Assembly (NCBI RefSeq): GCF_008632455.1
Contig: NZ_CP043929.1
Span: forward strand, 2,170,001-2,234,000
Reading direction: 5' to 3'
Length of the DNA stretch: 64,000 nt
Source of the DNA: Methylomonas rhizoryzae
GTDB taxonomy: Bacteria > Pseudomonadota > Gammaproteobacteria > Methylococcales > Methylomonadaceae
The notes beneath the pieces were generated by a model. That model was given only the letters and a program-made list of their open reading frames with translations. It was not told the origin of the DNA and searched no databases. Below are positions 8,886-17,873 of this stretch, in pieces (position 1 is the stretch's first letter; each line of letters opens with the position of its first letter). The position numbers and the translations under genes were made by a program.

Positions 8886-9980
8886 ATGGCAACACAAAAA
8901 CGCTACACCGGAGTGATCGAACATTATCGCGACCGTTTACCGGTTTCCGCATCCACCCGGCTGATCAGCTTGGGCGAAGGCAATACGCCGCTGATTCAAT
9001 TGCACAATATTCCGCGCATCATCGGCAAGGACGTCGACATTTATGTGAAATTCGAAGGGCTAAATCCCACCGGCTCGTTTAAAGACCGTGGTATGACGAT
9101 GGCGGTAACCAAGGCCGTCGAGCAGGGTAGCCAAGCGATTATTTGCGCATCGACCGGCAATACCTCGGCGGCGGCGGCGGCTTACGCGGTGCGGGCCGGC
9201 ATCAAGGCCTTCGTACTGATTCCGGAAGGAAAGATCGCATTGGGCAAATTGGCGCAAACCCTGATGTATGGCGCGCAAATCATTCAGATCAACGGCAATT
9301 TCGACGCCGGTATGGCTTTGGTCAAACAAGTGGCCGATCACGCTCCGGTTGCTATCGTCAATTCCATTAACCCGTTCCGTTTGGAAGGACAAAAGACCGC
9401 GGCTTTCGAAATCGTCGACGAATTGGGTAGAGCGCCCGATTTTCACTGCCTGCCGGTCGGTAATGCCGGCAATATCGCCGCCTACTGGAAGGGCTATAGC
9501 GAATACGCAACCGACAGTTCGACTCACCAAGCCGTTACCGATAAACGGCCGGTGATGTGCGGCTATCAAGCAGCCGGCGCGGCACCGTTCGTGGCAGGGC
9601 ACATGGTGGATCATCCCGAAACCGTCGCCACGGCGATTCGCATCGGCCACCCGCAATCCTGGGATTTGGCCTGGAAAGCACAAAAAGAATCCGGCGGTTG
9701 GTTCGACACGCAGACGGACCAACAAATTTTGCGCGCACAAAAAATGCTGTCTCAATACGAGGGGATTTTTTGCGAGCCGGCATCCGCAACTTCGCTGGCC
9801 GGCGCCATGCAGGATTTAGCCGGCGGCAAAATTCCGGAAGGCAGTACGATAGTCTGTACCTTGACCGGTAACGGCATTAAAGACCCGGATACCGCGATTT
9901 CCCAATGTAAGGATGCTCACCCGGTAACGATAGAAGCATCGTTAGACGCGGTGAAAAAGGCGATTTTGGATTCGATGTAA
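8886..9980 (+). CDS. thrC: Threonine synthase
   Basis: This is a PLP enzyme (364 residues) converting O-phosphohomoserine to threonine. It shows the fold type II signature with the PLP lysine in NPTGSFKDRGMTMA, then CASTGNTSAAAAAYA, and the phosphate-binding GNAGNIAAYWKG. The length is that of the short bacterial class. It follows hom by three bases, so the last steps of threonine synthesis are made together. A strong intrinsic terminator follows within 20 bases, closing the alaC-hom-thrC transcription unit. Confidence 0.95.
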   Translation: MATQKRYTGVIEHYRDRLPVSASTRLISLGEGNTPLIQLHNIPRIIGKDVDIYVKFEGLNPTGSFKDRGMTMAVTKAVEQGSQAIICASTGNTSAAAAAYAVRAGIKAFVLIPEGKIALGKLAQTLMYGAQIIQINGNFDAGMALVKQVADHAPVAIVNSINPFRLEGQKTAAFEIVDELGRAPDFHCLPVGNAGNIAAYWKGYSEYATDSSTHQAVTDKRPVMCGYQAAGAAPFVAGHMVDHPETVATAIRIGHPQSWDLAWKAQKESGGWFDTQTDQQILRAQKMLSQYEGIFCEPASATSLAGAMQDLAGGKIPEGSTIVCTLTGNGIKDPDTAISQCKDAHPVTIEASLDAVKKAILDSM

Positions 9981-9996
9981 CTGACCGCTCGCTAAC

Positions 9997-10020
9997 AAGC
10001 CGGCCTAAGCCGGCTTTTTT
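9997..10020 (+). terminator. Intrinsic terminator after thrC
   Basis: Perfect 8-bp stem AAGCCGGC (9997-10004), loop CTAA, GCCGGCTT (10009-10016), running into T residues to 10020. Classic rho-independent form. Confidence 0.9.
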
Positions 10021-10032
10021 ATTGCGTAATTT

Positions 10033-11778
10033 ATGTATCTGCAAGGCGTTAAAAAAGCGATTGTCCGGCGCGCTCCGGCGCAAACTGCGGCCGATTTGGG
10101 CAGCTTGGATCCCATTTTGCTGCGCATCTTCACCAGCCGGGGGGTAAACAAAGCCGAGGACTTGGAACGGGGCCTGGCGAACTTGCCGAGTCCGTGGTTG
10201 TTGTCCGGGATTAACACCATGGTCGACCAACTGGTTAGCGTTGTCCGCGAAAACAAAGCGTTGAGCGTGGTGGCCGATTTCGACGCGGACGGTGCAACCA
10301 GCTGCGCGTTGGCCTTAAAAGGCTTGGCATTGTTCGGTGCGCGGCAGCTCAACTTTGTCGTGCCCAATCGTTTCGAATTCGGCTACGGGCTGACGCCGGA
10401 GATCGTCGAGTTGGTGCGAAAGCAACAGGCCGACGTGATCTTAACCGTCGACAACGGAATTTCCAGTTTGGAAGGCGTGGCCGCCGCCAAGCGGCTTGGG
10501 ATCACGGTTTTGATTACCGATCATCATCTACCCGGACACGAACTTCCGGATGCGGATGCCATCGTCAACCCGAATTTGCCGGACGATAAATTTCCTAGCC
10601 GTAACATTGCCGGTGTCGGCGTGATGTTTTACGTGCTGACGGCCTTGCGGATTCGGCTAAGGGAGTTGCGTTGGTTCGAAACCGCCGGTATTGCCGAGCC
10701 GAATCTGGCGCAATTGCTGGATTATGTGGCATTGGGTACGGTAGCCGACGTCGTGGCCTTGGATCAAGTCAACCGCATTCTGGTGCACCAAGGTTTGTTG
10801 CGGATTCGTAGCGGTCAATGCCGGACCGGTATCAAGGCGTTGTTGGCAATTGCCGGCAAGAACCCCGGCAGCGTGCAAGCCGCGGATTTGGGCTTTTCGG
10901 TGGCGCCCAGGCTGAATGCGGCCGGCCGGTTGGACGATATGTCGCTGGGCATACGCTGTTTGTTGACGGACGATCCGGAGCTCGCCCGCGACATGGCGGT
11001 GCAACTGGATGCATTGAATCAGGACCGGAAAAGCATAGAAGAACAAATGAAGGCCGAAGCGCTGGCCTTGTTGTCCGGCATGCGCGCCATGGACGAACAG
11101 CACGCGCCGGCCGGCGTTTGCTTGTACGACGCCGGTTGGCACCAGGGGGTCATCGGTATTTTGGCGGCTCGGATCAAAGACCGTTTGCACAGGCCGGTGA
11201 TTGCCTTTGCGCCGGCCGACAACGGTGAATTGAAAGGGTCGGCCCGTTCCATTGCCGGTGTGCATATCCGCGACGTGCTCAGCGATATCGCCGCCGAGCA
11301 TCCCAAGTTGTTGAGCAAGTTCGGCGGTCATGCCATGGCGGCCGGCTTATCGATCAAGCTGCAGGATTATCCGCATTTCGCGCTGCAGTTCGCCGAAACG
11401 GTGGCGGCCAGATTAAGCGAAGTCGATTTGCAGCACAAAGTTTGGTCGGATGGCGAACTCGACCAACAGCATCTGAGTCTGGAATTCGCCGAGAACCTGC
11501 GCCAGGCGGCGGTTTGGGGGCAAGCTTTTCCTGAGCCGACTTTCGACGGTGTGTTCGACGTGTTTCAGTGCCGTATCGTTGGCAGGCAGCATCTTAAATT
11601 TGTCTTGAAAATGCCGTTCAGCAATTTGTTGATTGACGCTATTGCGTTTTTTGCCGAACAACCGGAGCATTGGTTGGGGTGCCGTAAACTACAAGCGGTC
11701 TATAAGTTGGACGTCAATGAGTTTAGGGGCGAGCGCAGTTTGCAACTGCAATTGCATTATTTAGAGCGGTTGGAGTAG
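10033..11778 (+). CDS. recJ: Single-stranded-DNA-specific exonuclease RecJ
   Basis: RecJ (581 residues, usual length) is a 5'-3' single-strand exonuclease acting in recombination and mismatch repair. DHH-family motifs are clear: ADFDADGATSCAL (motif I), LTVDNGISS (II), LITDHHLPG (III, the DHH triad) and a further VALGTVADVV. The DHHA1 part carries KFGGHAMAAGLS. These residues bind two metal ions. It starts just after the thrC terminator, and the next gene begins six bases after its stop, so the glycosyltransferase gene is probably co-transcribed. Confidence 0.95.
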   Translation: MYLQGVKKAIVRRAPAQTAADLGSLDPILLRIFTSRGVNKAEDLERGLANLPSPWLLSGINTMVDQLVSVVRENKALSVVADFDADGATSCALALKGLALFGARQLNFVVPNRFEFGYGLTPEIVELVRKQQADVILTVDNGISSLEGVAAAKRLGITVLITDHHLPGHELPDADAIVNPNLPDDKFPSRNIAGVGVMFYVLTALRIRLRELRWFETAGIAEPNLAQLLDYVALGTVADVVALDQVNRILVHQGLLRIRSGQCRTGIKALLAIAGKNPGSVQAADLGFSVAPRLNAAGRLDDMSLGIRCLLTDDPELARDMAVQLDALNQDRKSIEEQMKAEALALLSGMRAMDEQHAPAGVCLYDAGWHQGVIGILAARIKDRLHRPVIAFAPADNGELKGSARSIAGVHIRDVLSDIAAEHPKLLSKFGGHAMAAGLSIKLQDYPHFALQFAETVAARLSEVDLQHKVWSDGELDQQHLSLEFAENLRQAAVWGQAFPEPTFDGVFDVFQCRIVGRQHLKFVLKMPFSNLLIDAIAFFAEQPEHWLGCRKLQAVYKLDVNEFRGERSLQLQLHYLERLE

Positions 11779-11784
11779 CGATAA

Positions 11785-13308
11785 ATGCTGGATAAAACCT
11801 TGCGCTGGGTAGATGCGCATCTGCTTCGGTTGTTGGCGTGGATATTCGGGCTGCGCGTGCTGTTTTTGTTTGTCAACGGTCTGGATTTGATCGGCGACGA
11901 AAGCTACTACTGGGATTGGTCGCGACACCCGGACTGGTGCTATTACAGTAAACCGCCGATGGTGGCATGGTTAATCGGCTTATTCACCTGGGCTTTGGGG
12001 GATTACACCGCGGTCGTGCGTTTGCCGGCGGTGTTACTCGGAACGGTTGGCTTGTTCTACTTTCACGCTACCTGTAAGGCATTCTACGGTGCGCGTGCCG
12101 CGGCGTTCGCATTCATTTTATTGTTGGCGACGCCGATCAACGTGATCGCCAATTTGCTGATGACGATAGACCCGCCTTTGTACTGTTTTTGGATCATGAC
12201 TTTGTACTATCTGCGCCAAGCCTTGTTCGAGCGCTCGGACAAGGCTTGGTGGCTTGCAGGATTCTCCAGTGCCGCCGCGTTGTTGAGCAAACAAGCGGCA
12301 TTGGCTTTGCCGGTTATGCTGTTGCTGTTTTTGCTCGCCAATGCGGCTTATCGGCACTACTTGCGGCGTGAATTCTGGTGGTATTTAGCGCCTATACTGA
12401 TCGCGGTTGTACCGATATTGATGTGGAACTTAAACCATGACTGGGTGATGTTCGGTCATAGCAAAGGGCATTTCGCCAATCACGAACCGGCCGCGCTGAC
12501 CAAGCATTTCAAATGGGCTGCAGACTTTCTACTGTATCAGCTGCTGTTGCTGTCGCCGCTGACCTTTGCTCTTGTCCTATCGACTTCGCTGATATGCGCT
12601 TACCGTTTCAAAAATTTGAACGCCGAACAACGATTTTTATGGCTAATGGGCCCTGCTTTGTTGTTAGCCGTGTTGCTGTTGAGTTTGCTGCAAAAGGTAC
12701 AGGGCAATTGGCCTATGCCGTTTTATTTCAGTGCCTTGATTTTACTGGCGGGCCGCTATGCGGATTCGATTTGGCAAAAAGCCTCGCACGCCGCGGTCTA
12801 TGTCGGTGCGGTGCTGGTGTTGCTGACCTATGCGTTGCCGGTATTGTTGTCCTTACTTCCCATTAAAGATAGCGTTTGGGACCCAACCACCCGGTTTAAA
12901 AATTGGCAAGCGGTTGCCGCAGCGATTCAGATGGAACGGCAAAAAACTCAAGCCGATTTGCAAGACACCTTTGTAGTGGCTTTGGGCCACCGTTATTTAG
13001 CCAGCCAACTCGCGTTTTATTTACCGGATCATCCCAAAGTGTATCGTTACGAGGCTTCGGGGCAGATTGTGTCACAATACGAGGTATGGCCGGGGCCGGA
13101 TGAATTTGCCGGCAAGAATGCTTTTATCGTCGGAGACGGCAATATGAAGTTGCCCGCGCCGTTGTATTCGGCGTTCGAACGCTTGGATTTAGTCGGGCAA
13201 CTGCCTAACCCGAACCGAAAAGAATCAGAATATTTCATTTATTTCGGGCAACGACTGGGTAGCTGGCCCTATCCTGCGTTGCAAAAACGAATTTCGTCCA
13301 AGGACTAA
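11785..13308 (+). CDS. ArnT-like GT39 family membrane glycosyltransferase
   Basis: This is a 507-residue polytopic membrane protein with about ten or more hydrophobic segments and a soluble C-terminal part. The acidic motif GDESYYWDWSRHPDW after the first helix and the following YYSKPPMVAWL are typical of the GT39/PMT_2 family (relatives of ArnT). These enzymes move sugars from polyprenyl-phosphate carriers to lipid A or other acceptors on the periplasmic face. The substrate cannot be told from sequence. The adjacent PAP2 phosphatase gene (one base downstream) could dephosphorylate a lipid in the same envelope pathway. Confidence 0.8.
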   Translation: MLDKTLRWVDAHLLRLLAWIFGLRVLFLFVNGLDLIGDESYYWDWSRHPDWCYYSKPPMVAWLIGLFTWALGDYTAVVRLPAVLLGTVGLFYFHATCKAFYGARAAAFAFILLLATPINVIANLLMTIDPPLYCFWIMTLYYLRQALFERSDKAWWLAGFSSAAALLSKQAALALPVMLLLFLLANAAYRHYLRREFWWYLAPILIAVVPILMWNLNHDWVMFGHSKGHFANHEPAALTKHFKWAADFLLYQLLLLSPLTFALVLSTSLICAYRFKNLNAEQRFLWLMGPALLLAVLLLSLLQKVQGNWPMPFYFSALILLAGRYADSIWQKASHAAVYVGAVLVLLTYALPVLLSLLPIKDSVWDPTTRFKNWQAVAAAIQMERQKTQADLQDTFVVALGHRYLASQLAFYLPDHPKVYRYEASGQIVSQYEVWPGPDEFAGKNAFIVGDGNMKLPAPLYSAFERLDLVGQLPNPNRKESEYFIYFGQRLGSWPYPALQKRISSKD

Positions 13309-13309
13309 T

Positions 13310-13999
13310 ATGCCGCATAGAGCTAGGCGTAGGGCGCGTTACGAATTGCTGGTTTGGTTCGCCGTCGTTTGTTCGACCAGCGTGTTGTTTTGGTGCACCG
13401 ATTTGGATTACCGCGTGGCACAAATGTTTTATCAGGCGGGCCCGGCCGCTCAGCATTGGCCTTATCAACAGTTGCAGCCGGTTAAAATCCTCTACGATTA
13501 CGCCTTTCCGTTTTGTGTCGTGGTCGGGCTGTCGCTTTTGTCAATTTCGATACTCGGACATTGGCATGCCTACACCCGGCGCTATCGTCGCAAAGCCTTA
13601 TATATATTGCTTGTAATCCTGCTAGGGCCGGGTTTGGTCGTGAACTTGATATTCAAAGATCATTGGGGGCGGCCTCGTCCTGTGCACGTGCAGGAATTCG
13701 GCGGCCAATACGCTTACGTTCCGCCCTTGAAACCGGGCAGTACTCCGGATAAGTCGTTTGTTTGCGGGCATTGTTCGGTGGGATACGCTTTTTTCGTGTT
13801 GTATTTTTTATCTCAGTCGCACAAAGTCATGTATTTCGTACTGACTCTGGCATTGGCTTGGACTTTGGGAATCACCCGCATGACGGCCGGCGGGCATTTT
13901 TTATCCGATGTGTTATGGTCCGGCTATGTGGTGTTCTTGGTAGCACATGCTTTGTACTACGGGTGGTTTTTGCGTATCAAGCCGGAGGGAGGAAATTAA
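13310..13999 (+). CDS. PAP2 family membrane phosphatase
   Basis: This is a 229-residue membrane protein with several hydrophobic segments and the three PAP2 motifs: KDHWGRPRP (KX6RP type), FVCGHCSVGYAF (SGH type, with Cys where Ser is usual) and GITRMTAGGHFLSDV (SRX5H type, with Thr in place of Ser). The histidines and arginines needed for catalysis are present. Such enzymes remove phosphates from lipids, for example undecaprenyl pyrophosphate, phosphatidylglycerol phosphate or lipid A. Pairing with the GT39 protein suggests lipid A or carrier-lipid work, but the substrate is inferred only. Confidence 0.85.
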   Translation: MPHRARRRARYELLVWFAVVCSTSVLFWCTDLDYRVAQMFYQAGPAAQHWPYQQLQPVKILYDYAFPFCVVVGLSLLSISILGHWHAYTRRYRRKALYILLVILLGPGLVVNLIFKDHWGRPRPVHVQEFGGQYAYVPPLKPGSTPDKSFVCGHCSVGYAFFVLYFLSQSHKVMYFVLTLALAWTLGITRMTAGGHFLSDVLWSGYVVFLVAHALYYGWFLRIKPEGGN

Positions 14000-14025
14000 G
14001 CCGTCCATGGCTACCCGCGGTGAAT

Positions 14026-15264
14026 TTATAGCCAGTGATCGAACGGTTCCACGTTAACCATCTGGCCGGCCTCCACGTTAGTTAAGGCGCTGTCTAACAC
14101 GATGAAACAATTGGCTAAACTCGCCACTTTGAGCTGGTGGGAATCTTGCCGGCCGGCACTGGCGACCGTGAATTCGCCATTTGCGTCTTGCGACAACACG
14201 CCGCGCTGAAACTCTTCGCGGCCGGGCGATTTTTTCAGCGGGGTGCTGCAACGGGCTTGTATTCGAATGGGTTTGGTTTGAATGCCCGTCATGCGCAACA
14301 ACGCGGGTTTGACAAATTGCTCGAAAGTAACCAGCACTGCAATCGGATTACCCGGCAAGCCGAAAAACATACATCGGTCTAGCGTGCCGAAAGTTAACGG
14401 TTTTCCGGGTTTTATGGCCAATTTCCAGAAATTGACTTGGCCGCATCGCTCCAGGGTCTGCCTGACGTAATCGGCGTCTCCGACCGAAGCGCCGCCGGTG
14501 GAAATTAACACATCGAAATGGCTGGCTGCATCGTTAAGCGTTTGTTCCAGTCGCGCGGGATGATCTGGAATGACGCCTAAATCGCTGACTTGATAATGGG
14601 CATCGCTTAGCAGCCCGGCAAGCAGATAGCGGTTGCTGTCGTATATTTGGCCGGGTTGCAAGGTTTGGCCGAGCGGAACCAGTTCGTCTCCGTTAGAGAA
14701 AAAGCCGATTTTTATCCGCCGCTTAACACTCAATTCTCCGATACCGGCGGCGGCAAGCAAACTTAAATCTCTGGCACTCAGCTTGTGCGGAGCCGTTAAT
14801 AGCCGTTCGCCTTGTTCTACGTCGCTGCCGGCTTCGCGAATATTTTTGCGTAGCTCCAGGCCGACGGGAAATTCCACATAACCGTCGGCGACGTTCACCT
14901 GTTCCTGAGCTATCACGCTGTCGATGTCGTCCGGAATCAGCGCTCCGGTAAAAATGCGTAGGCATTGGCGGCTAGGCACCTGTCCGGTGTAGGGTTTTCC
15001 TGCCCAGGATGTGCCGCACACCGTTAATCGCGCAAGTTTATCGCCGCTCAGTTGTGCGCTGGAAACCGCATAGCCGTCCATGGCGGATTGGCGAAAATGC
15101 GGTATGGCTATCGGGCTAAACACCGATTGCTGTAGGATGCGATTGAGTGCATGGGCGGTGGGGATGGCTTCTGAATCGTTTATTACCGGCAGTGAAGAAA
15201 ACAGCAAGGCTTTGGCTTGCTCGGAAGTCAACAGATTTTGAGCGGGATAGCAAAGATTAGTCAC
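14026..15264 (-). CDS. moeA: Molybdopterin molybdenumtransferase MoeA
   Basis: MoeA (412 residues) inserts molybdate into adenylylated molybdopterin to give the molybdenum cofactor. The diagnostic stretches are QSAMDGYAV near the N-terminus, IFTGALIPDD, and the MoCF-binding core with SNGDELVPLG and STGGASVGDADYV, followed by KPGKPLTFG and GLPGNPIAV. Length and domain order are normal. Its start overlaps the end of mobB by eight bases, so the two are coupled. The PAP2 gene ends 26 bp away on the opposite strand. Confidence 0.95.
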   Translation of the reverse strand: MTNLCYPAQNLLTSEQAKALLFSSLPVINDSEAIPTAHALNRILQQSVFSPIAIPHFRQSAMDGYAVSSAQLSGDKLARLTVCGTSWAGKPYTGQVPSRQCLRIFTGALIPDDIDSVIAQEQVNVADGYVEFPVGLELRKNIREAGSDVEQGERLLTAPHKLSARDLSLLAAAGIGELSVKRRIKIGFFSNGDELVPLGQTLQPGQIYDSNRYLLAGLLSDAHYQVSDLGVIPDHPARLEQTLNDAASHFDVLISTGGASVGDADYVRQTLERCGQVNFWKLAIKPGKPLTFGTLDRCMFFGLPGNPIAVLVTFEQFVKPALLRMTGIQTKPIRIQARCSTPLKKSPGREEFQRGVLSQDANGEFTVASAGRQDSHQLKVASLANCFIVLDSALTNVEAGQMVNVEPFDHWL

Positions 15265-15793
15265 GAGAGATTAGCGAGAAATGTTGACAAATGAAGTTTG
15301 CGATGGCGTGAGGATCGTTTAGGTTTAGGCAGGGTATTGGAGGCCGTGGGGCTATGTTTTGGTCGCTGGCGATTGCGATGATGCTATCGTCGTTCGGATA
15401 CAGCAACGGTTTATCGAGTGCCGGGCGATGGAGCTCGATTTTGCTGAAACGTTGATGGCGAAACCCTTCTACCAAGATTATCCGCACATCATCGCTGCCG
15501 GCGATTAGCAGCTCAAGCTCTTTCTCCAGTTCTATTTCCTGCGGAGCGGGGAATTCCTCGATGATAGCCCGGCGAAAGGGCGATACCAGCATGACGGGAG
15601 ATGCACCGGCTTTACGTAATTTATAACTGTCTTTACCGGCGTGATCGATTTCAAAGTCGTGATGACTAAGCTTAAGCGCTGCGACTTTTAATCCTCGTGC
15701 TTGCAAAATCGGAATCAGCGAGGTCAATAGAGTGGTTTTTCCGGTGCCGCTGAATGCAGCAAAACCCAAAACCGCCGGTTGGCTGGGCGCCAT
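15257..15793 (-). CDS. mobB: Molybdopterin-guanine dinucleotide biosynthesis protein MobB
   Basis: MobB is a GTP-binding P-loop protein that assists MobA in attaching GMP to molybdopterin. Walker A FSGTGKTTLL lies near the N-terminus, followed by the HHDFEIDHAGKDSYKLRKAG stretch typical of MobB and LVEGFRH. I chose the ATG at 15793 because GGGAGAG lies just upstream. An in-frame ATG at 15817 would add eight residues but has no ribosome-binding site. It is coupled to moeA by overlap. mobA is not in the window. Confidence 0.92.
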   Translation of the reverse strand: MAPSQPAVLGFAAFSGTGKTTLLTSLIPILQARGLKVAALKLSHHDFEIDHAGKDSYKLRKAGASPVMLVSPFRRAIIEEFPAPQEIELEKELELLIAGSDDVRIILVEGFRHQRFSKIELHRPALDKPLLYPNDDSIIAIASDQNIAPRPPIPCLNLNDPHAIANFICQHFSLISRD

Positions 15794-15866
15794 GGTGACT
15801 CTCCCGATCTCAAACATGCGCTATTTTACGGCATAATTTCAACAACTAGGATGCAAGCGAGGGAAA

Positions 15867-16361
15867 ATGTTTCGTTTTTTGGTGTTGTTGATTTTAATCT
15901 TCGCCGTTTATCAAGCCAGTCGCTGGTTCAGCCGTTTGTCGGATCGGCAAAGACGACGGTGGGTTAAACAAGGTGGGCTGATAGGCGGTGCGGTCTTGCT
16001 ATTATGGTTAATCGTCAGCGGTAAATTGAGCCTGTTGTTCGGGGTAATCATGTTGAGCCTTACCTTCTTGTTTCGCATCTTGGATTCGTGGTCGCGCTAC
16101 GGCCCCTTGATCAGACAGCTGTGGCTGCGATTAAACGGTAGATCCCGACAATCCGGCGAAGGCCAAGGCAGTGCGCCGACAAATCGAGCTACGATGACCA
16201 GGCAGGAAGCCCTGAAAATCCTTGGCTTGGAGCAAGGTGCTTCCGAACAAGAGATTATATTGGCGCACCGTAGATTAATTGCTAGACTACATCCCGACAA
16301 GGGTGGCTCGGATTATTTGGCGGCGCAGATCAATCTAGCGAAAAAGATCCTGCTTAAATAA
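15867..16361 (+). CDS. Membrane-anchored J-domain protein
   Basis: This is a 164-residue protein with an N-terminal hydrophobic segment (about residues 2-15), two further hydrophobic stretches at about 37-70, and a C-terminal J-domain (about residues 105-164) with the HPD triad in ARLHPDKGG. The arrangement resembles Tim14/DjlA-like membrane co-chaperones, whose J-domain recruits DnaK to the inner membrane. The J-domain is short and at the C-terminus, as in Tim14-type proteins. No client can be inferred. A 398-bp spacer with the rpoS promoter region follows. Confidence 0.8.
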   Translation: MFRFLVLLILIFAVYQASRWFSRLSDRQRRRWVKQGGLIGGAVLLLWLIVSGKLSLLFGVIMLSLTFLFRILDSWSRYGPLIRQLWLRLNGRSRQSGEGQGSAPTNRATMTRQEALKILGLEQGASEQEIILAHRRLIARLHPDKGGSDYLAAQINLAKKILLK

Positions 16362-16495
16362 TGCCGAAAGCCGCTCTGCGGGTGACTTGAGTCTTTTGGT
16401 TGTTAAAACAATCGCTTGCAGGCTAAACGATAGTGAGGCGCGGTTGCAACGGATATTTTTTCGTGAACTAATTAAAAAAAATACAGCAAAATCAA

Positions 16496-16525
16496 TTGAT
16501 AGCAAAAAAGTTTTAAAGTTATACT
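16496..16525 (+). promoter_or_regulatory. Putative sigma70 promoter in the rpoS leader
   Basis: TTGATA at 16496-16501 and TATACT at 16520-16525 with an 18-bp spacer, preceded by A-tracts (16471-16490) like an UP element. The stretch 16362-16759 (398 bp) is AT-rich and has no gene I can support. This promoter would give an rpoS leader of over 220 nt, long enough for small-RNA or structural control as known for rpoS in other bacteria. Confidence 0.45.
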
Positions 16526-16759
16526 GAGTTCCGACTTTGAAAGCGATTTAAACTCTAAGCCATTGATAATTAATGTTTTTCTGTAAACGTATTACCGGAC
16601 TCAGTATTTTAAGTCCATAGGGCCGCTTTTAAGGGCAAACAAGGGAAGTCAAATAATAAAGCATAAGCAGTTAGTTCGGGCTGGATAGTCCGATATACGG
16701 ATGAAATTTGCCAGTATTGAAAGCCAATTAACTCAAGCATCAACACCTGGAGAAGAGTC

Positions 16760-17749
16760 ATGATGGAAGAAGTAATAAATATAAATAAAGAACTGGATAT
16801 GGATATTCCGGACATCATAGCCTTCGACGAGATTGAAGACGAGAATATTGAGGCCGATTCCAGTGAAAATATAAAAGTAAGCGATGAGAATGAAGCTGAA
16901 GAGTTCCATTCCGAAAGCGGATTCGATGCGACACGCGCTTACCTGAACGAATTAAGCAAGTCGCAGTTATTGACGGCCGACGAAGAAAAGATTTATGGCA
17001 AAAGGGCTTTGGAAGGAGACCCGGAAGCACGTAAGGTGATGATAGAGAGTAACTTACGCCTAGTTGTAAAAATTTCCCGTCGCTATCTCAATCGTGGTTT
17101 GCCCCTACTGGACCTGATAGAGGAAGGCAATCTCGGATTGATTCGAGCGGTAGAAAAGTTCGATCCTGATAGAGGCTTTAGGTTTTCAACCTATGCAACT
17201 TGGTGGATCCGGCAAACCATAGAACGAGCCATTATGAATCAGACTCGTACGATTCGGCTTCCGATTCATATCGTAAAAGAGATGAATGTTTATCTCAAAG
17301 CACAACGCAGCTTGGCTCAGCAACTCGATCACGAGCCCACTGCGGACGACATTGCAAAGCATTTGGACAAGCCGGTTAGTACGGTCAATAAGATGCTCAA
17401 ACTGAACGAGCGCGTCACATCTGTCGATGTTTCTTACGGTAAAGAGTTCGATAAACCCTTATTAGAAACAATCTCGGAAGAAGAAAGCCGATCTCCGGCC
17501 GAAATTCTCCAGGAAGATTTAATTCAAACCAACGTTACCCAATGGGTATATCAGTTAGCGGATAAGCAGCGGGAAGTTATTTGCCGTCGTTACGGATTAT
17601 GTGGATTTGAAAGTTCAACATTAGAACAAGTTGCGCTGGAATTAGGCGTTACTCGCGAGAGAGTTAGGCAAATTCAAATGGAAGGCTTAAAACGCCTAAA
17701 AGAAATTTTAGAAGATACCGGATATTCTTTTGATTCTATTTTTAGTTGA
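16760..17749 (+). CDS. rpoS: RNA polymerase sigma factor RpoS
   Basis: RpoS (329 residues, typical length) is the stationary-phase and general stress sigma factor. An acidic N-terminus is followed by region 1.2 (DATRAYLNELSKSQLLTADE), region 2 (NLRLVVKISRRYLNRGLPLL, then RFSTYATWWIRQTIERAI), region 3 and region 4 with the helix-turn-helix GVTRERVRQIQ. There is no long region 1.1 or non-conserved insert as in RpoD. Two tandem ATGs occur (16760, 16763). GGAG at 16749-16752 fits either. Base composition is lower in GC than the neighbours, mostly in the leader and the first 40 codons. Confidence 0.95.
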   Translation: MMEEVININKELDMDIPDIIAFDEIEDENIEADSSENIKVSDENEAEEFHSESGFDATRAYLNELSKSQLLTADEEKIYGKRALEGDPEARKVMIESNLRLVVKISRRYLNRGLPLLDLIEEGNLGLIRAVEKFDPDRGFRFSTYATWWIRQTIERAIMNQTRTIRLPIHIVKEMNVYLKAQRSLAQQLDHEPTADDIAKHLDKPVSTVNKMLKLNERVTSVDVSYGKEFDKPLLETISEEESRSPAEILQEDLIQTNVTQWVYQLADKQREVICRRYGLCGFESSTLEQVALELGVTRERVRQIQMEGLKRLKEILEDTGYSFDSIFS

Positions 17750-17780
17750 AGCCTGGGGTTAATTTGAGTTGATTGAATTT

Positions 17781-17843
17781 ATTGGTTAAACAAGCGGTAA
17801 TAGCCTTGTTTTATATAAGCAGTTATCGAATAACTTAACCAAT
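17781..17843. other. Nested inverted repeats in the rpoS-dnaQ convergent spacer
   Basis: Perfect outer 9-bp stem ATTGGTTAA (17781-17789) with TTAACCAAT (17835-17843). Inside are hairpin 1 AAACAAG (17788-17794) with CTTGTTT (17805-17811), followed by a T/A-rich run, and hairpin 2 AGTTAT (17821-17826) with ATAACT (17830-17835). Together they can form a three-way junction. It probably works as a two-way terminator between the convergent rpoS and dnaQ genes, but the fold is more elaborate than usual. Confidence 0.55.
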
Positions 17844-17873
17844 AATAATTTCAATATTGATAGACAAGTTGCC

